A stretch of 64,000 nt of DNA. Origin: a virus. The stretch's first letter is position 1. Each line of letters starts with the position of its first letter. This document shows positions 25,004 through 35,806 of the stretch, one piece after another. Position numbers and translations under genes: made by a program. The notes beneath the pieces are model-generated. The model was not told where the DNA came from, ran no database searches, and saw only the letters and a program-made list of their open reading frames with translations. Location of the stretch: IMG/VR virus record IMGVR_UViG_3300027857_000014, positions 1 through 64,000 of that record; one strand, given 5' to 3'.

Positions 25004-28000
25004 TTAGTCTGTAGCTACAATAGTCCATAATGCGTCGTTCCAAAGTCCGGTCGTCGAGCTGATAGTAGGTTCGAGAGTACCGTCAAGCCAAGCGTTGCCT
25101 CTTAGCACAGGCTGGCTTGACCCTACCACTCGAAACCTCATGCGATACCAAGTACCAGTTGGGATAGTCATACCGACGCTTGCAAGCGTCGTAGATACGC
25201 CTAACTCCTTTTTAATGATGCTGACGGTCGTCGTCGTCGCTTGTAACCTGTAGAAGTTGTTAGCGTCCGTGTAACGTAGTTCGATGCCCGCGGAGATAGT
25301 TGCTGCAGACAGCTGAAACCGAACTGTGCCATCGAGGTCAGTCCAAGTGTTACTGCCTAAAACTTCGTGTACGTCACCAGTTGTGTTAGCTATCGTACCT
25401 TCGTTGCTTGTAATAGCGTCAGTACCGGTACCGACTTTGGTCCAAGTCTGGCTGTCAAAGGCTGTACCCCAGCCACTCTGGTTAGCCCGTATCATACGAT
25501 CGTTGCCCAGCGGAGCTGTAGATCTAGTACCGGACGCTCCTGGATATGCTCCACATACCCTTATGTAGAGACCCGTAATGATCGGACTAGAGAGGAGAGA
25601 GGTCGCAGAGAGGATAAGTTGGATCTTTAGAGACTTGCCAGTAACGCTAGTTCCAACTGGCAAACCAGGAATGATAGCTGTAGGAGACGCTGAACCGTTT
25701 GTGCACTGCTGCCAAGTCGTGCCACCGTCAAGTGAGGCCATAGTAAGAATGGTCGACTGTTGGTTACCTGCGGCTTCGATTTCAGACCAAGAGACTTGCG
25801 TACTACCGCACGTTCCTAAACTGTTAAGGTTGATCGAAGGTGAGGTCCAAATGCCAGCATACGTATTAGTGACTGTAAAGTTAGCTATCTTACCCGTTCC
25901 GGAATTGGTACTGTAGTGATACGTACGTAGGCCGATGTTTCCGGCGGCTGTATAGGTGTTATCTAGTACGTCGATAATGGGTGAGGAACCGTGGTTCCAA
26001 TACACCGTGTGCCTGTTCTGACCGACGACGAGCTTAACATGGTAGGCTGTATTATTGTTGATCGTCTCCGCTATCTGGACTATTGTAGTGAATGCACCCG
26101 ACGACGGACCTCCGCCAACGTTAGATGGGGGATTATTAGTACCATATCCCAATGTGACCGATGTACCCCCAGCAAGTCCTCCTGGGTTCCTCATCACTCG
26201 TATGTAGTAGGCGAAGCTATTATTCGGAGATCCCCAGTATGTCTGTCGGTAGAGAAATCCTACCTCATTTTGGATCTCGCTAGAGGAGTTGAGGGTGAAG
26301 TCAGCCTCTGCTGTAAAGTCCTGTACAGCAGCGATAAAGTTAAATCGAGACGTTGACCAAGACGCTCCTCCAGAGTACCCTGGCGAGGAGATAACGTAGG
26401 TTCCAGACGACGTGGACTGCGTTGGATTGTGTCCAGAAGTATCACTTCCTGGAGAGTAACTCATATTGTTGAGGTTTGACCAGCTATAGGAAGTCATACC
26501 TAGGACTAGATCTCCGTTACTGTTAGGAGCGGTCCCTAACTCCGTTCCGGAGTTCCAGGTTGCTGTAGTACCGAATGAGCTTACAATATCTGTAGTAGTA
26601 GCTTTAGGCGCGGAGTTGATCGTAATATTCACTTGCAGTAGTGCAGGAATAGCTGAGGGGTCTTGTCCACCGGAAAATGTCTCTAGCAAGTAGAGAGACA
26701 TTCCAGAGCAGTTTGCGCCTACAGGAAGACCTGGAAGGGCTTGACCACTTACGCAAGGCAGCCAAGTGGTAGCATCGTAACTTACGTATACGTTGGAAAT
26801 TCCTGCAACCGTAGCAGCACCCGGAGCACTCGTAATAACGGTTGGTCCAGTTACTGGTAGGGCAGCGGACCATGTAATGATTGAGTTTTGTACAAGTTTT
26901 GCAGGGTCGATGTTGTAGGCTGAAGAGGTCCTAGAACTCGTAGCGGGTGTGTATACAGTAGCGACTGAAGCGATAGTAGCTGCTGTAATATACGCTCCGA
27001 TCGAAGCATACGTTGGTGGATTGAGTGTAGTTGACGTTTGAGTGGTGCTAAAGAATGGAGAGCCGCTGTGACTTCCGAGGTAGGCATTCTTAATATAGAT
27101 ATCAAACGTACCCGCGATGTTCGCTGCGTTGAAGATGGATACTCCAATAATAGTCTTGCCTGAAAGAGATGAAAGATCGACCTGTCTAGTACACCAAGCG
27201 TCCCTAGCAAAGTTGGAGAGGTCCTGAATAGGTGATACCGACAGTTGGTTCTGGTCCCATATGCCAACGTCGAAGTTTGATTGTAGAGTACCTAGGTATT
27301 GAGTGAGTGCTGTTCCATCACTAAAGTAGAGATCCACTCCACCTTCTTCAGACGGTGACGTAGAAGCAATCCAGATGTCGTAGTTAAGAGTATCCCCACT
27401 ACCAACGGTCATACTTCCTGTCCAAATCATAGCGTCCGCACGGTTGTCAGCTACTGCTTTGTCGACTGTTACGACGTGATAGTGACTGTCGGTAACTTTC
27501 ACCTTACTCTTCGTCTTTGGCTGATAGAGTTGCGTAACACTCGCAGTCAGCGGAAACGTAGCTGAAGTACTAAATGGAAGACTAGCGAACGTCGTAAATG
27601 AATCACTGGTTGAAAGACTTGCTGAACCGGATGAACTAACACTGACAAAAAACCCACTAAATGATGCTGACTCTCCAGGAGCGCCTCCAGATATACTTAT
27701 CGTACCTGATGGTGTGAGTCCCCCACTCACGTTAATAGATCCACTTGCTGTACCAGTTGGACTGCCAGTAACTGTACCAGCCGCATTTCCACTTACGCTA
27801 CCTGACGCACTACCGCTAGCAGTCTGAAAGTTTTGTGCAAACTCAATACCATAAGCAAATGAGAGAGTTGATTGCAGGCGTACAGCACTGACAGTAGTCG
27901 GTTGAAGTGAGTTACTGGTGGCTTGCATATTGACGAGAGTACCAGTAGCAAACTGTGCTGTCGTGCCTTCGACGATAGTAACGTCTACGCCTGCGGGTAG

Positions 28001-28480
28001 TAGTTCTAGATCTCCATCTCCTACGTCGTCAGAACCTTGCGTATTGACTAGTGTACCTGTGCTCCAGTCGGTTTGCGTAATATTGTCTGCTAACGCAAAG
28101 TTTGGAGAAATACCCTCGGCTACTAGTACGTCGTCTAACATATCGACGGCAACCTTCCCAGCAAGTGTGGGGTTAGGATAGGTTCTGGTATACGTTCGCT
28201 TGTCTGCTAAGTAATGTAGGTCTATGCAGTCAATGGTGTGTAGGATAGCACCGGAAGGGTATTGAGGTACTTCCTTGTCGCTATTGATAAATCCGGTAAA
28301 GAAGACTCCTAATGCTGGGTCGGAGACTACAACCTGCTCCCCTCTCACAAAGTGTGCTGTACCGCTATAATCGATGATGTCACACTTGAACCGTTGACGC
28401 TCGTCAAGCGCGTTCGTCAAGTCATGCTGATCCTCGATCATGATATACTGTACGCCACCTATCGTGCAGAGAGCAGCCAT
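25004..28480 (-). CDS. Large tail/baseplate protein, 1158 aa
   Basis: ATG with AAGGAGG. The N-terminal ~150 aa (MIEDQHDLTNALDERQRFKC, YTRTYPNPTLAGKVAVDML) resemble distal-tail or hub proteins. A Ser/Gly-rich spacer (about 225-300) follows, then several beta-sandwich, carbohydrate-binding-like domains with WRS-type aromatic residues up to the C-terminus. It follows the tape measure gene, the usual place for Dit/Tal-type proteins. Specific domain assignment would need a profile search. Confidence 0.65.
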   Translation of the reverse strand: MAALCTIGGVQYIMIEDQHDLTNALDERQRFKCDIIDYSGTAHFVRGEQVVVSDPALGVFFTGFINSDKEVPQYPSGAILHTIDCIDLHYLADKRTYTRTYPNPTLAGKVAVDMLDDVLVAEGISPNFALADNITQTDWSTGTLVNTQGSDDVGDGDLELLPAGVDVTIVEGTTAQFATGTLVNMQATSNSLQPTTVSAVRLQSTLSFAYGIEFAQNFQTASGSASGSVSGNAAGTVTGSPTGTASGSINVSGGLTPSGTISISGGAPGESASFSGFFVSVSSSGSASLSTSDSFTTFASLPFSTSATFPLTASVTQLYQPKTKSKVKVTDSHYHVVTVDKAVADNRADAMIWTGSMTVGSGDTLNYDIWIASTSPSEEGGVDLYFSDGTALTQYLGTLQSNFDVGIWDQNQLSVSPIQDLSNFARDAWCTRQVDLSSLSGKTIIGVSIFNAANIAGTFDIYIKNAYLGSHSGSPFFSTTQTSTTLNPPTYASIGAYITAATIASVATVYTPATSSRTSSAYNIDPAKLVQNSIITWSAALPVTGPTVITSAPGAATVAGISNVYVSYDATTWLPCVSGQALPGLPVGANCSGMSLYLLETFSGGQDPSAIPALLQVNITINSAPKATTTDIVSSFGTTATWNSGTELGTAPNSNGDLVLGMTSYSWSNLNNMSYSPGSDTSGHNPTQSTSSGTYVISSPGYSGGASWSTSRFNFIAAVQDFTAEADFTLNSSSEIQNEVGFLYRQTYWGSPNNSFAYYIRVMRNPGGLAGGTSVTLGYGTNNPPSNVGGGPSSGAFTTIVQIAETINNNTAYHVKLVVGQNRHTVYWNHGSSPIIDVLDNTYTAAGNIGLRTYHYSTNSGTGKIANFTVTNTYAGIWTSPSINLNSLGTCGSTQVSWSEIEAAGNQQSTILTMASLDGGTTWQQCTNGSASPTAIIPGLPVGTSVTGKSLKIQLILSATSLLSSPIITGLYIRVCGAYPGASGTRSTAPLGNDRMIRANQSGWGTAFDSQTWTKVGTGTDAITSNEGTIANTTGDVHEVLGSNTWTDLDGTVRFQLSAATISAGIELRYTDANNFYRLQATTTTVSIIKKELGVSTTLASVGMTIPTGTWYRMRFRVVGSSQPVLRGNAWLDGTLEPTISSTTGLWNDALWTIVATD

Positions 28481-28495
28481 AGAACCTCCTTTCTG

Positions 28496-31400
28496 TTATA
28501 TACTCCGTATCCCGCCCTGTACGTGTAGTTCGCCTACCTGATACTTGGTAACGACCTTACCTATCGTTTTACCGTCTAGCGACATGTAAATAACCATAGG
28601 ACTAGCTAGCTTCGATCCTCCGGATAGAGCGAACGACGGTGAGAGTTTGCTCTGCATAATACCTGCCGCTTGATTCGCCGCCGCAGTCAGTTCCGGCATA
28701 CCAGCTCGCATACCACTCGCAATGTTTTGCATCATGTGCTTGCCCCACTGGTCATCGTCTTTGAGTGGACCTGAGGTCGGTGTACTATGACCAAGAATGG
28801 CCGCAATCTGTTGGGCGGCAGATTGCGCCATAGTGATCGCTTGGCCGATGAAGTTCTGAGATGAAGTGATGAAACCACTAAAGGAGTCACCGATGTTTTT
28901 CCCTAACTCTTTAAGAAAGTCTCCCACAGCCCTTGTTGTGGAGTCAATCCAACCGAAGATCTGCTTGTTGAGAGAGCTGTTAGGGTCAAAGAGCGACCTA
29001 AAAAAGTTATTCAGCTTAGTCTGTAGGTCGTTAGTCCAGGTTTTCATCCCGTCGCCCCACTTGGTCATAGTGTCATTGAAGTTATTCCAAGCATCACTTG
29101 CTTGCTGACCGATACTATTGAACGACTGACCCATAGTCTGTGCAGTCGTCTGGGTATTCTGAGTCATCTTTGTGTTTGAAGTACAGACGTTATTAGAGAC
29201 GTTTTGGCAACACGTATCCAAGTCTTTAGCCGCTTGCTGAGATAGCGTACTGGAGGTAGTTACAGTCCAACCGATATAGTGCCAACTATTACCAACCTGG
29301 TTACTTACGTTCGCCGAGTTCGTTCCTACACCGTTCATCGACGTGTTAATGTTGTCAGCTGACGTTTTAACTTGTGTTGTCAGCAAGTTCAGGTTCGACG
29401 TGATCTTGTTACTCGCAGTTGGGAGTGTGTTTCCAAGAGTTCCGATCTTCGTGTTGATGTTGTTGACAGACGTATTGACATTCGTCGTCAGTAGTGTAAA
29501 TTGGTTGGCGACCCCAGTAACCGCAATCGTCACTTTCGGTGTGTTAATCTTGATGCCGTTCGCAAGCATGGTCATAAAGTTAGGCATCCACTGATCTGCT
29601 GTTGAGAGCGGCCCCTGCTGTGCTGGAGAGGCAATGCCTAGAAACGACTTAATCTTAGCTGCGACTCCAGTGACTGCAGCAGTTACATTGGCTACTCCTT
29701 GTGTAATCGAGTTTGCGAATGATTTCATAAGGTTGAGACCCCACTGCACAGCGGCAGTGATAAGTCCGGCAATCCAACCGCCTAGCCACGTGGAAATACC
29801 GTTAGCAGTCTTTTGGATAATTGTTTGCACAGCCGTCCAAGCTGTCTGTACGTTAGTTTGGAACGTTTGCCACTGCTTCTGCAGCCAGTTGATGACGAAG
29901 GTGATAGCAGTCTGAACACCCGACTGTATTTGCTTGAGTACCTGCACGATACCAGTGTAGACGGCCGTCCAGTACGCGATAGTCTTATCCCTAAAAGTGA
30001 TAAATTGGTTAACTATCCAAGTCACAATGGTATTGACAATACCCTCGAGAAAGTTCCAAAGATTCTTGAACCAACTCATGATGCCATTGACAAGGTCAGG
30101 AATAATAGAGTGACCTACGAGTGCATTGTAGAGGTTTTGGAAGAACCCAATAATGGTATGGACGAAGCCATCGAAGAATCCGATGATAGCTCCTCCAACT
30201 GCCCAAATGACGCCCCAAACAAACTTCCAGAAGCCGTTCCACATGTCTTGGATACCGTGCCAAATGACATCTAGATCCTTACCCACCTTCTTCCAATTGC
30301 CCGTGAGTACGTCGTAGACTAATTGCCACCACCCTATAAAGACTTGTACGAAGCCACTGACAAACTGGATGATGCCTCCAAGTGCTATAATGACACCCTG
30401 TAGGAAGTTACCTAACCCCTTCATGATACCACCAAGCAGACCTACTACGACTCCTAGCACAGCGATGAATGCTACTCCGATGACGCCACCCACAAACTTG
30501 AATACTGGAGCGCCGGCCTTAAGTGCTTCCCACAAGTTTGTGAGGGCTGGTTTTAGGCTGTCGTTAAACGTACCGACTAGCATTGCGATAGTCGGTCCCA
30601 ATGCAGCAGATAGTGCACCGATGAGAGTGGAGACGGTTGCAATGACAACCTTAATGACTACTACTAGACCATCCCAAATAGCCTTAAGTGTACCGCTAGT
30701 CACCATCCACTTCGCAAAGGCTGCAGTACCTACTACGATAGCACCCATTAACTGCCCTAGTGCAACGACGCCGGGTTTAACAGCATCCCACAAAGACTTG
30801 AGTGAAGGGACTAACTCGGTTTGGATGACTCGCCAAATATCCTGGAGTCCGGGTGTCATAGCTTTAGCTACCTGATTCATAACCGCGGCTACTTGACTGA
30901 AAACTTGTAGCACACTCATCCAAGCATTCTTAACAGCAGTCGCCGCTGGACCTAACTGAACTGAGGCTGCCTTAACCGCGTTGGATGCTTTCGTAATAGG
31001 GTTGTCCGGCATAACGTCTTTACCGGGTATGGTCAGGTCAGGCGCTTGAGCTCCCGCTACGGGTGCAGGACCTAGTTTTGCTAGTGCCGCTTGAGTCTTT
31101 TTCGCTGCTGCTGCCTGTTGGTTGGCTAGTTGTATAGCTTGCTGTGCATAGAAGGTCGCCATTGCTGTGTTGCCTTTGGCGAACTCTGCCTTACTCTTGT
31201 TAACTAGGTCCTGTACAGCTTGAGTAGACGACGTTGAAATAGCTTTCTGCCAGTCGGTATTTAGGTTGGCAGCTTTAGCGTTTGCCGTGTCTTGAGCCTT
31301 TGCTGCAGCGGCTGCGACTGCAGCGGCATGTTTAGCGGCTGCAGCTTGAGCTGCGGGAGACTGAGCAGTTATCTTGGATGCGAGATGTGTCGTTAAGTGA

Positions 31401-33229
31401 TCTGCAGCACACTTACTGACTGCCTTAGCGTGGTCACAGACGGTAGATAGAGCTTTAGTAACTTGACTTGTAGCGGACGCTACTTTACCAGCACCACCAG
31501 CGATGGCAGTACCTACATTAGATATATGTTGACCTGCTGCAGCCGCGTGAGCGGCTGGTGTGTTAGTCTTTTGGTCAGGCATCTTATCTTGGGTTACGGT
31601 AACTTTACGAGAGTCGCCTGTAAGGGCGTCAGTAAAGTTCGTGATATTCGGTCCTCCGGCTGCTTGCATCGATGCAGGATCGCTTAACGCTTGGAATTGA
31701 CTTACGATACCAGTTACAGCATCCGTTACGAGTGGTATACTGCTAGTGATGCCATCAGCGAACCCCTGTATGAGACCTGGACCCCAACTGGCTAGTTTCG
31801 AACCAGGACCTTTCTTTGCGGGTGAAGCGAAGCCGAGATAGTTCTCAATCTCCTGCGCTATCTGTTCAACTATAGCAATGATGTCGTTAGCTACCGCTAT
31901 GATACCATTGCCGAACGACACCATAAAGTTCTTGCCCCAAACTTCTGCGGATGCGATGAGTTGGTTGAACGTAGGTTCGATCAGACTCCATAGTTGAGAT
32001 AGCACATCTACAACTTTACCTATAGCAGTTACTAACCATTCAATAACCGTTACAGCGACTTGCACGGCGTCTGCTACGAAGTGTGTCTGTTCCTCCCAGT
32101 GGGTGAAGCCTACAACAGCATTAGCGACGTTATCCATTAATTTGGTCATGATAGGTAAGAATTCCGTGCCTATCGAGATCATCATTGCATCGAAGGACGC
32201 CTTAACTCGGTCCATTTGGAAGTTGAGAGTGTCCTGAACTAGAGACCAGTTCATCACCTCACCGGTGCCGTTGCGTAGTGCTGCAGTAATGTCTGTAATG
32301 CTACCTGCGAAGTACTTCGCTTTATCACCACTCAGAGCAAGTGCTGTATTTAAGCCGGCAGCACCACCCATAATATCTTTGAGTGCGGTCTGTGCCTGTA
32401 CCGACCCAGCAGGGAACTTCTTAGAGATGTGGTCTTCGACTAGCTGTAATGCACCACTCAAGCCTTGAGTAGACAGAGCGTCCTTTAATTGCTGCGCGGT
32501 TAACCCAATGTCTTTGAGCTGAGTGACTGCAACACTACTTGGCGAGGATAGAGCACGTAGCGAGAATGCTAGGTTTTGAGAGGCGTGGAATGAAGACATA
32601 CCAGCGTTAGTCATAGTAGCGAGGGCTGCCGTTACTTGGGGTAGGGATACATGCAGTTCGGAAGCGATAGGTAGCACGTACCCAAGAGAGGTTGCAAGAT
32701 CATTCAACTTCAACTTACCGTCAGCAACAGTTTGAGTCATCGTGTTCATAGCAGCGGCAGCCTGATCGAAGGGAATGTTGTAATCGTGCATGACGGACGT
32801 TAGAGCTTTAGCGACTCCCGTAAGGTCCGCGTTCTCTGCCTTTGCTCCCTCTGCTGCGATCCTTAGTACGTCGAGTCCTTGCTGTCCGTGGTAACCTGCG
32901 GACTCGATCATGTACATACCGGACGTTAGCTGGTCCGTAGCTGTACCGGTGTCAGTAGAGATTTGTAGTATACCATCTCCCACGGCCTTTAGGTTATTTG
33001 AGGACTCGTTAGCTGAGGTTACGAGTAGCGTCAGCTGCTGCTGGAAGTCGCCGGCAGCAGTAGTAGCCTGTGCTATACCCCCAGCGACTGCGCCAGCCGC
33101 AGTACCGATAGCACCCATTACGTTACCGCTTGCGAGTTGCTGGAGTGCGTTCCCAAGGCCCATTATGACGCTGGACGCATTGTCAGTTGCGCCTATAATG
33201 ATATTGAGTGCTGTATCTCCGGCTGCCAT
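28496..33229 (-). CDS. Phage tail tape measure protein
   Basis: Predicted 1577 aa; ATG with AAGGA. The N-terminal ~330 aa match the TP901-type tape measure core (TSGMYMIESAGYHGQQGLDVL, LNDLATSLGYVLP). Then come Ala/Lys/Gln-rich helical stretches (about 560-730) and a long set of hydrophobic helices (about 900-1150) before a C-terminal region with repeated NTKIGTLGN-like units. Tape measure proteins set tail length and may pass into the host envelope. It follows the tail-assembly chaperone frameshift pair, as in many siphoviruses. Confidence 0.95.
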   Translation of the reverse strand: MAAGDTALNIIIGATDNASSVIMGLGNALQQLASGNVMGAIGTAAGAVAGGIAQATTAAGDFQQQLTLLVTSANESSNNLKAVGDGILQISTDTGTATDQLTSGMYMIESAGYHGQQGLDVLRIAAEGAKAENADLTGVAKALTSVMHDYNIPFDQAAAAMNTMTQTVADGKLKLNDLATSLGYVLPIASELHVSLPQVTAALATMTNAGMSSFHASQNLAFSLRALSSPSSVAVTQLKDIGLTAQQLKDALSTQGLSGALQLVEDHISKKFPAGSVQAQTALKDIMGGAAGLNTALALSGDKAKYFAGSITDITAALRNGTGEVMNWSLVQDTLNFQMDRVKASFDAMMISIGTEFLPIMTKLMDNVANAVVGFTHWEEQTHFVADAVQVAVTVIEWLVTAIGKVVDVLSQLWSLIEPTFNQLIASAEVWGKNFMVSFGNGIIAVANDIIAIVEQIAQEIENYLGFASPAKKGPGSKLASWGPGLIQGFADGITSSIPLVTDAVTGIVSQFQALSDPASMQAAGGPNITNFTDALTGDSRKVTVTQDKMPDQKTNTPAAHAAAAGQHISNVGTAIAGGAGKVASATSQVTKALSTVCDHAKAVSKCAADHLTTHLASKITAQSPAAQAAAAKHAAAVAAAAAKAQDTANAKAANLNTDWQKAISTSSTQAVQDLVNKSKAEFAKGNTAMATFYAQQAIQLANQQAAAAKKTQAALAKLGPAPVAGAQAPDLTIPGKDVMPDNPITKASNAVKAASVQLGPAATAVKNAWMSVLQVFSQVAAVMNQVAKAMTPGLQDIWRVIQTELVPSLKSLWDAVKPGVVALGQLMGAIVVGTAAFAKWMVTSGTLKAIWDGLVVVIKVVIATVSTLIGALSAALGPTIAMLVGTFNDSLKPALTNLWEALKAGAPVFKFVGGVIGVAFIAVLGVVVGLLGGIMKGLGNFLQGVIIALGGIIQFVSGFVQVFIGWWQLVYDVLTGNWKKVGKDLDVIWHGIQDMWNGFWKFVWGVIWAVGGAIIGFFDGFVHTIIGFFQNLYNALVGHSIIPDLVNGIMSWFKNLWNFLEGIVNTIVTWIVNQFITFRDKTIAYWTAVYTGIVQVLKQIQSGVQTAITFVINWLQKQWQTFQTNVQTAWTAVQTIIQKTANGISTWLGGWIAGLITAAVQWGLNLMKSFANSITQGVANVTAAVTGVAAKIKSFLGIASPAQQGPLSTADQWMPNFMTMLANGIKINTPKVTIAVTGVANQFTLLTTNVNTSVNNINTKIGTLGNTLPTASNKITSNLNLLTTQVKTSADNINTSMNGVGTNSANVSNQVGNSWHYIGWTVTTSSTLSQQAAKDLDTCCQNVSNNVCTSNTKMTQNTQTTAQTMGQSFNSIGQQASDAWNNFNDTMTKWGDGMKTWTNDLQTKLNNFFRSLFDPNSSLNKQIFGWIDSTTRAVGDFLKELGKNIGDSFSGFITSSQNFIGQAITMAQSAAQQIAAILGHSTPTSGPLKDDDQWGKHMMQNIASGMRAGMPELTAAANQAAGIMQSKLSPSFALSGGSKLASPMVIYMSLDGKTIGKVVTKYQVGELHVQGGIRSI

Positions 33230-33239
33230 ACGCTAGTCC

Positions 33240-33856
33240 TTAACCTAGTAGCTGTTGTCGGCGGTACTCACGCTCCTGGTCTTCTTGCTGCTCTTGTGTA
33301 ACCTGCATCTTCGCGGCGTGTCTTAATTGGTGTCGCATAACTTTGATGACAGGTGCAGCTTCATATTCGTGGTAGCCGCCGAATAACGGGTACATTACTT
33401 CTTCTAGGATCTCTGGAGGGACGATGTCATCCTCTCGGAGCTGTCCACTATATACCCGTTTGCAGAGGGCAAAAAATCGTCTTGTTCTTCCTCCGTCATT
33501 CCGGCAGCTAATTTGTCGATCTCCTCCAAAATGGGGTTAGCGTAGTTAGCTGGCAGTCGCCGAATGTTGACTTTGCTGACTGGCACCCTATGTCCATCTT
33601 GTAACAGAGTCCAGTCTTGAATCATGCGGTCAAGTAGTGCGTACCTTCCAGTACCTGCTTGCAGCTCGAACTCTCCTCGTTTACTAGACTTAGCTGTAAG
33701 GTTGGTGACGTACTCTTGATCAGCTACGTCGATAGTACCCTTGATGAGTACTTGTTCATGCGGATCCCAACCCCACTTCTTACGGAAGGTGGTAGCACTT
33801 TCCGGATCGCTAGGGTCCGGTATGGTAATCGGTGGCTTTACGTCGAAAGCTCCCAT
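33240..33856 (-). CDS. Tail assembly chaperone, -1 frameshift product (gpGT-like)
   Basis: The sequence T TTT TTG at 33476-33470 lies in the correct frame of the 33404-33856 gene for a canonical X XXY YYZ slip. After a -1 shift the frame continues as FALCKRVYSG, LREDDIVPPEILEEVMYPLF and ends at TAA 33242-33240, 10 nt before the tape measure start. A DDIVPPE-like segment is common in actinophage and related chaperones. Known gpG/gpGT-type pairs guide tape measure folding. The shift itself is predicted from sequence only. Confidence 0.75.
33404..33856 (-). CDS. Tail assembly chaperone, short form (gpG-like)
   Basis: Predicted 150 aa without frameshifting; ATG with AAAGAGA upstream. Pattern IPDPSDPESATTFRKKWGWDP and a helical second half ending EEEQDDFL. 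It lies between the tail tube and tape measure genes and contains the slippery site, so it is probably the abundant chaperone form. Confidence 0.8.
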   Translation of the reverse strand: MGAFDVKPPITIPDPSDPESATTFRKKWGWDPHEQVLIKGTIDVADQEYVTNLTAKSSKRGEFELQAGTGRYALLDRMIQDWTLLQDGHRVPVSKVNIRRLPANYANPILEEIDKLAAGMTEEEQDDFLPSANGYIVDSSERMTSSLQRS

Positions 33857-33875
33857 TGAGATATGTCTCTTTCTA

Positions 33876-35483
33876 TTAGTTAGGGTAGGTCGGCGGCATC
33901 TGAGTAACTACGACTAATTTGTAACTTCCACCGATACCACTGTCGTACTCGCATCTCCACATCGCCTTAGCAGTGACAATAGCCTTAGCTGGGTCACTTG
34001 TGATGTCGAAGTCTCCATCAGATCGGATCGGTAAAGTCCAAGTCCACGACTTGTAGTACGGTGTAGTACCGTCGTTACCAATATACTGGCCTAAGAACTG
34101 AAAGGCTAGATACTGTTTCAGGTTCTGCCTAAACTGTTCCCACTGCAGGAAGTCAATAAAGTTGAGTGTACAGTCAGCTACACACTCTCGCTTACCTAAG
34201 TACGCCCTATTAAAGTTTTGAGAGTTCGTAAAAGTGTAGTGGTGCTCATTCGGCGTCTTAAGACTAACCTTCAACTCTTGCACGTCGATATAGACAGTCG
34301 TAAGTGGAGTACCAGTGATGGCATCCATGTATACTACTGTTTGCCAACCTACAATAGGTAGATCCGAAAGGCTGGACCCGATTGAGGATATGCGATTTGT
34401 ACCACTCAACGGCGTCACGGTTCGGTCGCCGATAGGATATTTATCCTGTGCTACTCCCTTAGCGGTAATAGTAGCTTCAGTCAAGACCTTAATATCGAAG
34501 TCACCTTCAGTAAAGAACGAAAATGGGTGAACCCAAGAACCTGCACCGTCATACCACTCGATAGCTGCCGTGTATTGGTTGGCACTAGAAAGGAAAGTAA
34601 GCGACCAGCCGAACACACCAGTAACCGCCAGTGAAGCAGCAGTAGTAACGTTGGTAATGGTAGTTACACTCGTGTACACATTCGAACTGTAGTAAGTACC
34701 AGCAGCAGTAACGTTAATAGTCTCTGATACTGAGGCAGTCGAACCAAACGCTACCCCGTTGATAGTAAGCGTCCCGGCAAGCGTGAACGAAGTAATAGTG
34801 AGTATCAACTTCATACCGGGGGCACTCGGTTGGGTCGTAAGCGTCATCGAAGAAGTAATAGCTGCAGAAGACTTCAACGACGTTGGCGTAGCTGGTACAG
34901 TCGCTGTAGCAGTAGGAGCTCCCATCATCATGTAAGGCCACCAGAGTGAGAGGTCTGCGTATACGTCTTGCTTCAACTCGTCGATAGTGGTCTCGTTGAT
35001 GAGTTGCAGGAGTTTCTTATCTCGCTCGATAAACGTATTGTGTTCGTTCGGGCTGTACACTTTAGGCTTGCGCTTTGACTTCAAGATCGAGGGAACCTGA
35101 AACTTACCTGCGTATATCCCCCAGACCGTAATGAGACCGTTAGCCATACCTGTAGTAGTAATATTGGTAACAGCACTGTACGCATTCAGAGACACGATGT
35201 CGAAGCTAGCCATCTGTGCTGATTGTGTCTGCTGTGCAGTAGGTGCAGCGACGGTAAACGTTTCTGTGTTACCCGGAATACCCGTACCGTTAATGGTGAG
35301 TGTCCCAGATGTCGTCCAGTTGGTAACTCTTACGTGGAATCTCATACCGGTACTGCCAGTTGGAGCGGTAATACCAGTAATAGTAGCAGCAACAGCAGTG
35401 GTGGACAGTAGAAGCTGTTCGCCGTTTGCTGCCTCCAACATGATGTTGACTACACCTTTTGCCGCTGTTGCGGAGATTGGCAT
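33876..35483 (-). CDS. Major tail (tube) protein with internal Ig-like insert
   Basis: Predicted 535 aa; ATG with AGGGGATG. The N-terminal ~115 aa and residues ~205-310 are similar Ala/Thr-rich Ig-like repeats (SGTLTINGTGI, AGTLTINGVAF). The remainder has tail-tube features: VGWQTVVYMDA and many beta strands, ending RCEYDSGIGGSYKLVV. It is the first gene after small connector genes and before the chaperones, which is where tube genes usually lie. Fused Ig-like domains decorate the tail surface in many phages. Confidence 0.7.
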   Translation of the reverse strand: MPISATAAKGVVNIMLEAANGEQLLLSTTAVAATITGITAPTGSTGMRFHVRVTNWTTSGTLTINGTGIPGNTETFTVAAPTAQQTQSAQMASFDIVSLNAYSAVTNITTTGMANGLITVWGIYAGKFQVPSILKSKRKPKVYSPNEHNTFIERDKKLLQLINETTIDELKQDVYADLSLWWPYMMMGAPTATATVPATPTSLKSSAAITSSMTLTTQPSAPGMKLILTITSFTLAGTLTINGVAFGSTASVSETINVTAAGTYYSSNVYTSVTTITNVTTAASLAVTGVFGWSLTFLSSANQYTAAIEWYDGAGSWVHPFSFFTEGDFDIKVLTEATITAKGVAQDKYPIGDRTVTPLSGTNRISSIGSSLSDLPIVGWQTVVYMDAITGTPLTTVYIDVQELKVSLKTPNEHHYTFTNSQNFNRAYLGKRECVADCTLNFIDFLQWEQFRQNLKQYLAFQFLGQYIGNDGTTPYYKSWTWTLPIRSDGDFDITSDPAKAIVTAKAMWRCEYDSGIGGSYKLVVVTQMPPTYPN

Positions 35484-35506
35484 AAACTACATCCCCTTTT
35501 TATACG

Positions 35507-35806
35507 TTATTGAGACGATAGAAACTTGTCTTGGAGCACAGTGTCAGTGGTAACATCTACCACTTCCTCTTGACCAATGTCTATAACTTGATTTGCGACG
35601 TCCGGGACGACACCGGCTTCTCCATAGTCAATGTACGTAGCGTCTACATCACTCCCGGTAATAGGCATTGCAACAGGTAGGAAACCTTGTCCGACGACTT
35701 GCATGGTCGTAGTGTCGATCGTTACGTATGTGTTAGCGCTAAACTGACCCACAACTCCCGGAATGACCCCTCCCGCACCGTAGAAGACGTATGTTTGCGT
35801 ACTCAT
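35507..35806 (-). CDS. Small tail/connector protein, 99 aa
   Basis: Start set at ATG 35806 (MSTQTYVF), which overlaps the upstream stop (ATGA) and has GGGAG 7 nt upstream. The protein is beta-rich, with GAGGVIPGVVGQF near the start and an acidic C-terminus. No recognised family; position between tail terminator-like and tail tube genes suggests a tail or connector role. Confidence 0.65.
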   Translation of the reverse strand: MSTQTYVFYGAGGVIPGVVGQFSANTYVTIDTTTMQVVGQGFLPVAMPITGSDVDATYIDYGEAGVVPDVANQVIDIGQEEVVDVTTDTVLQDKFLSSQ

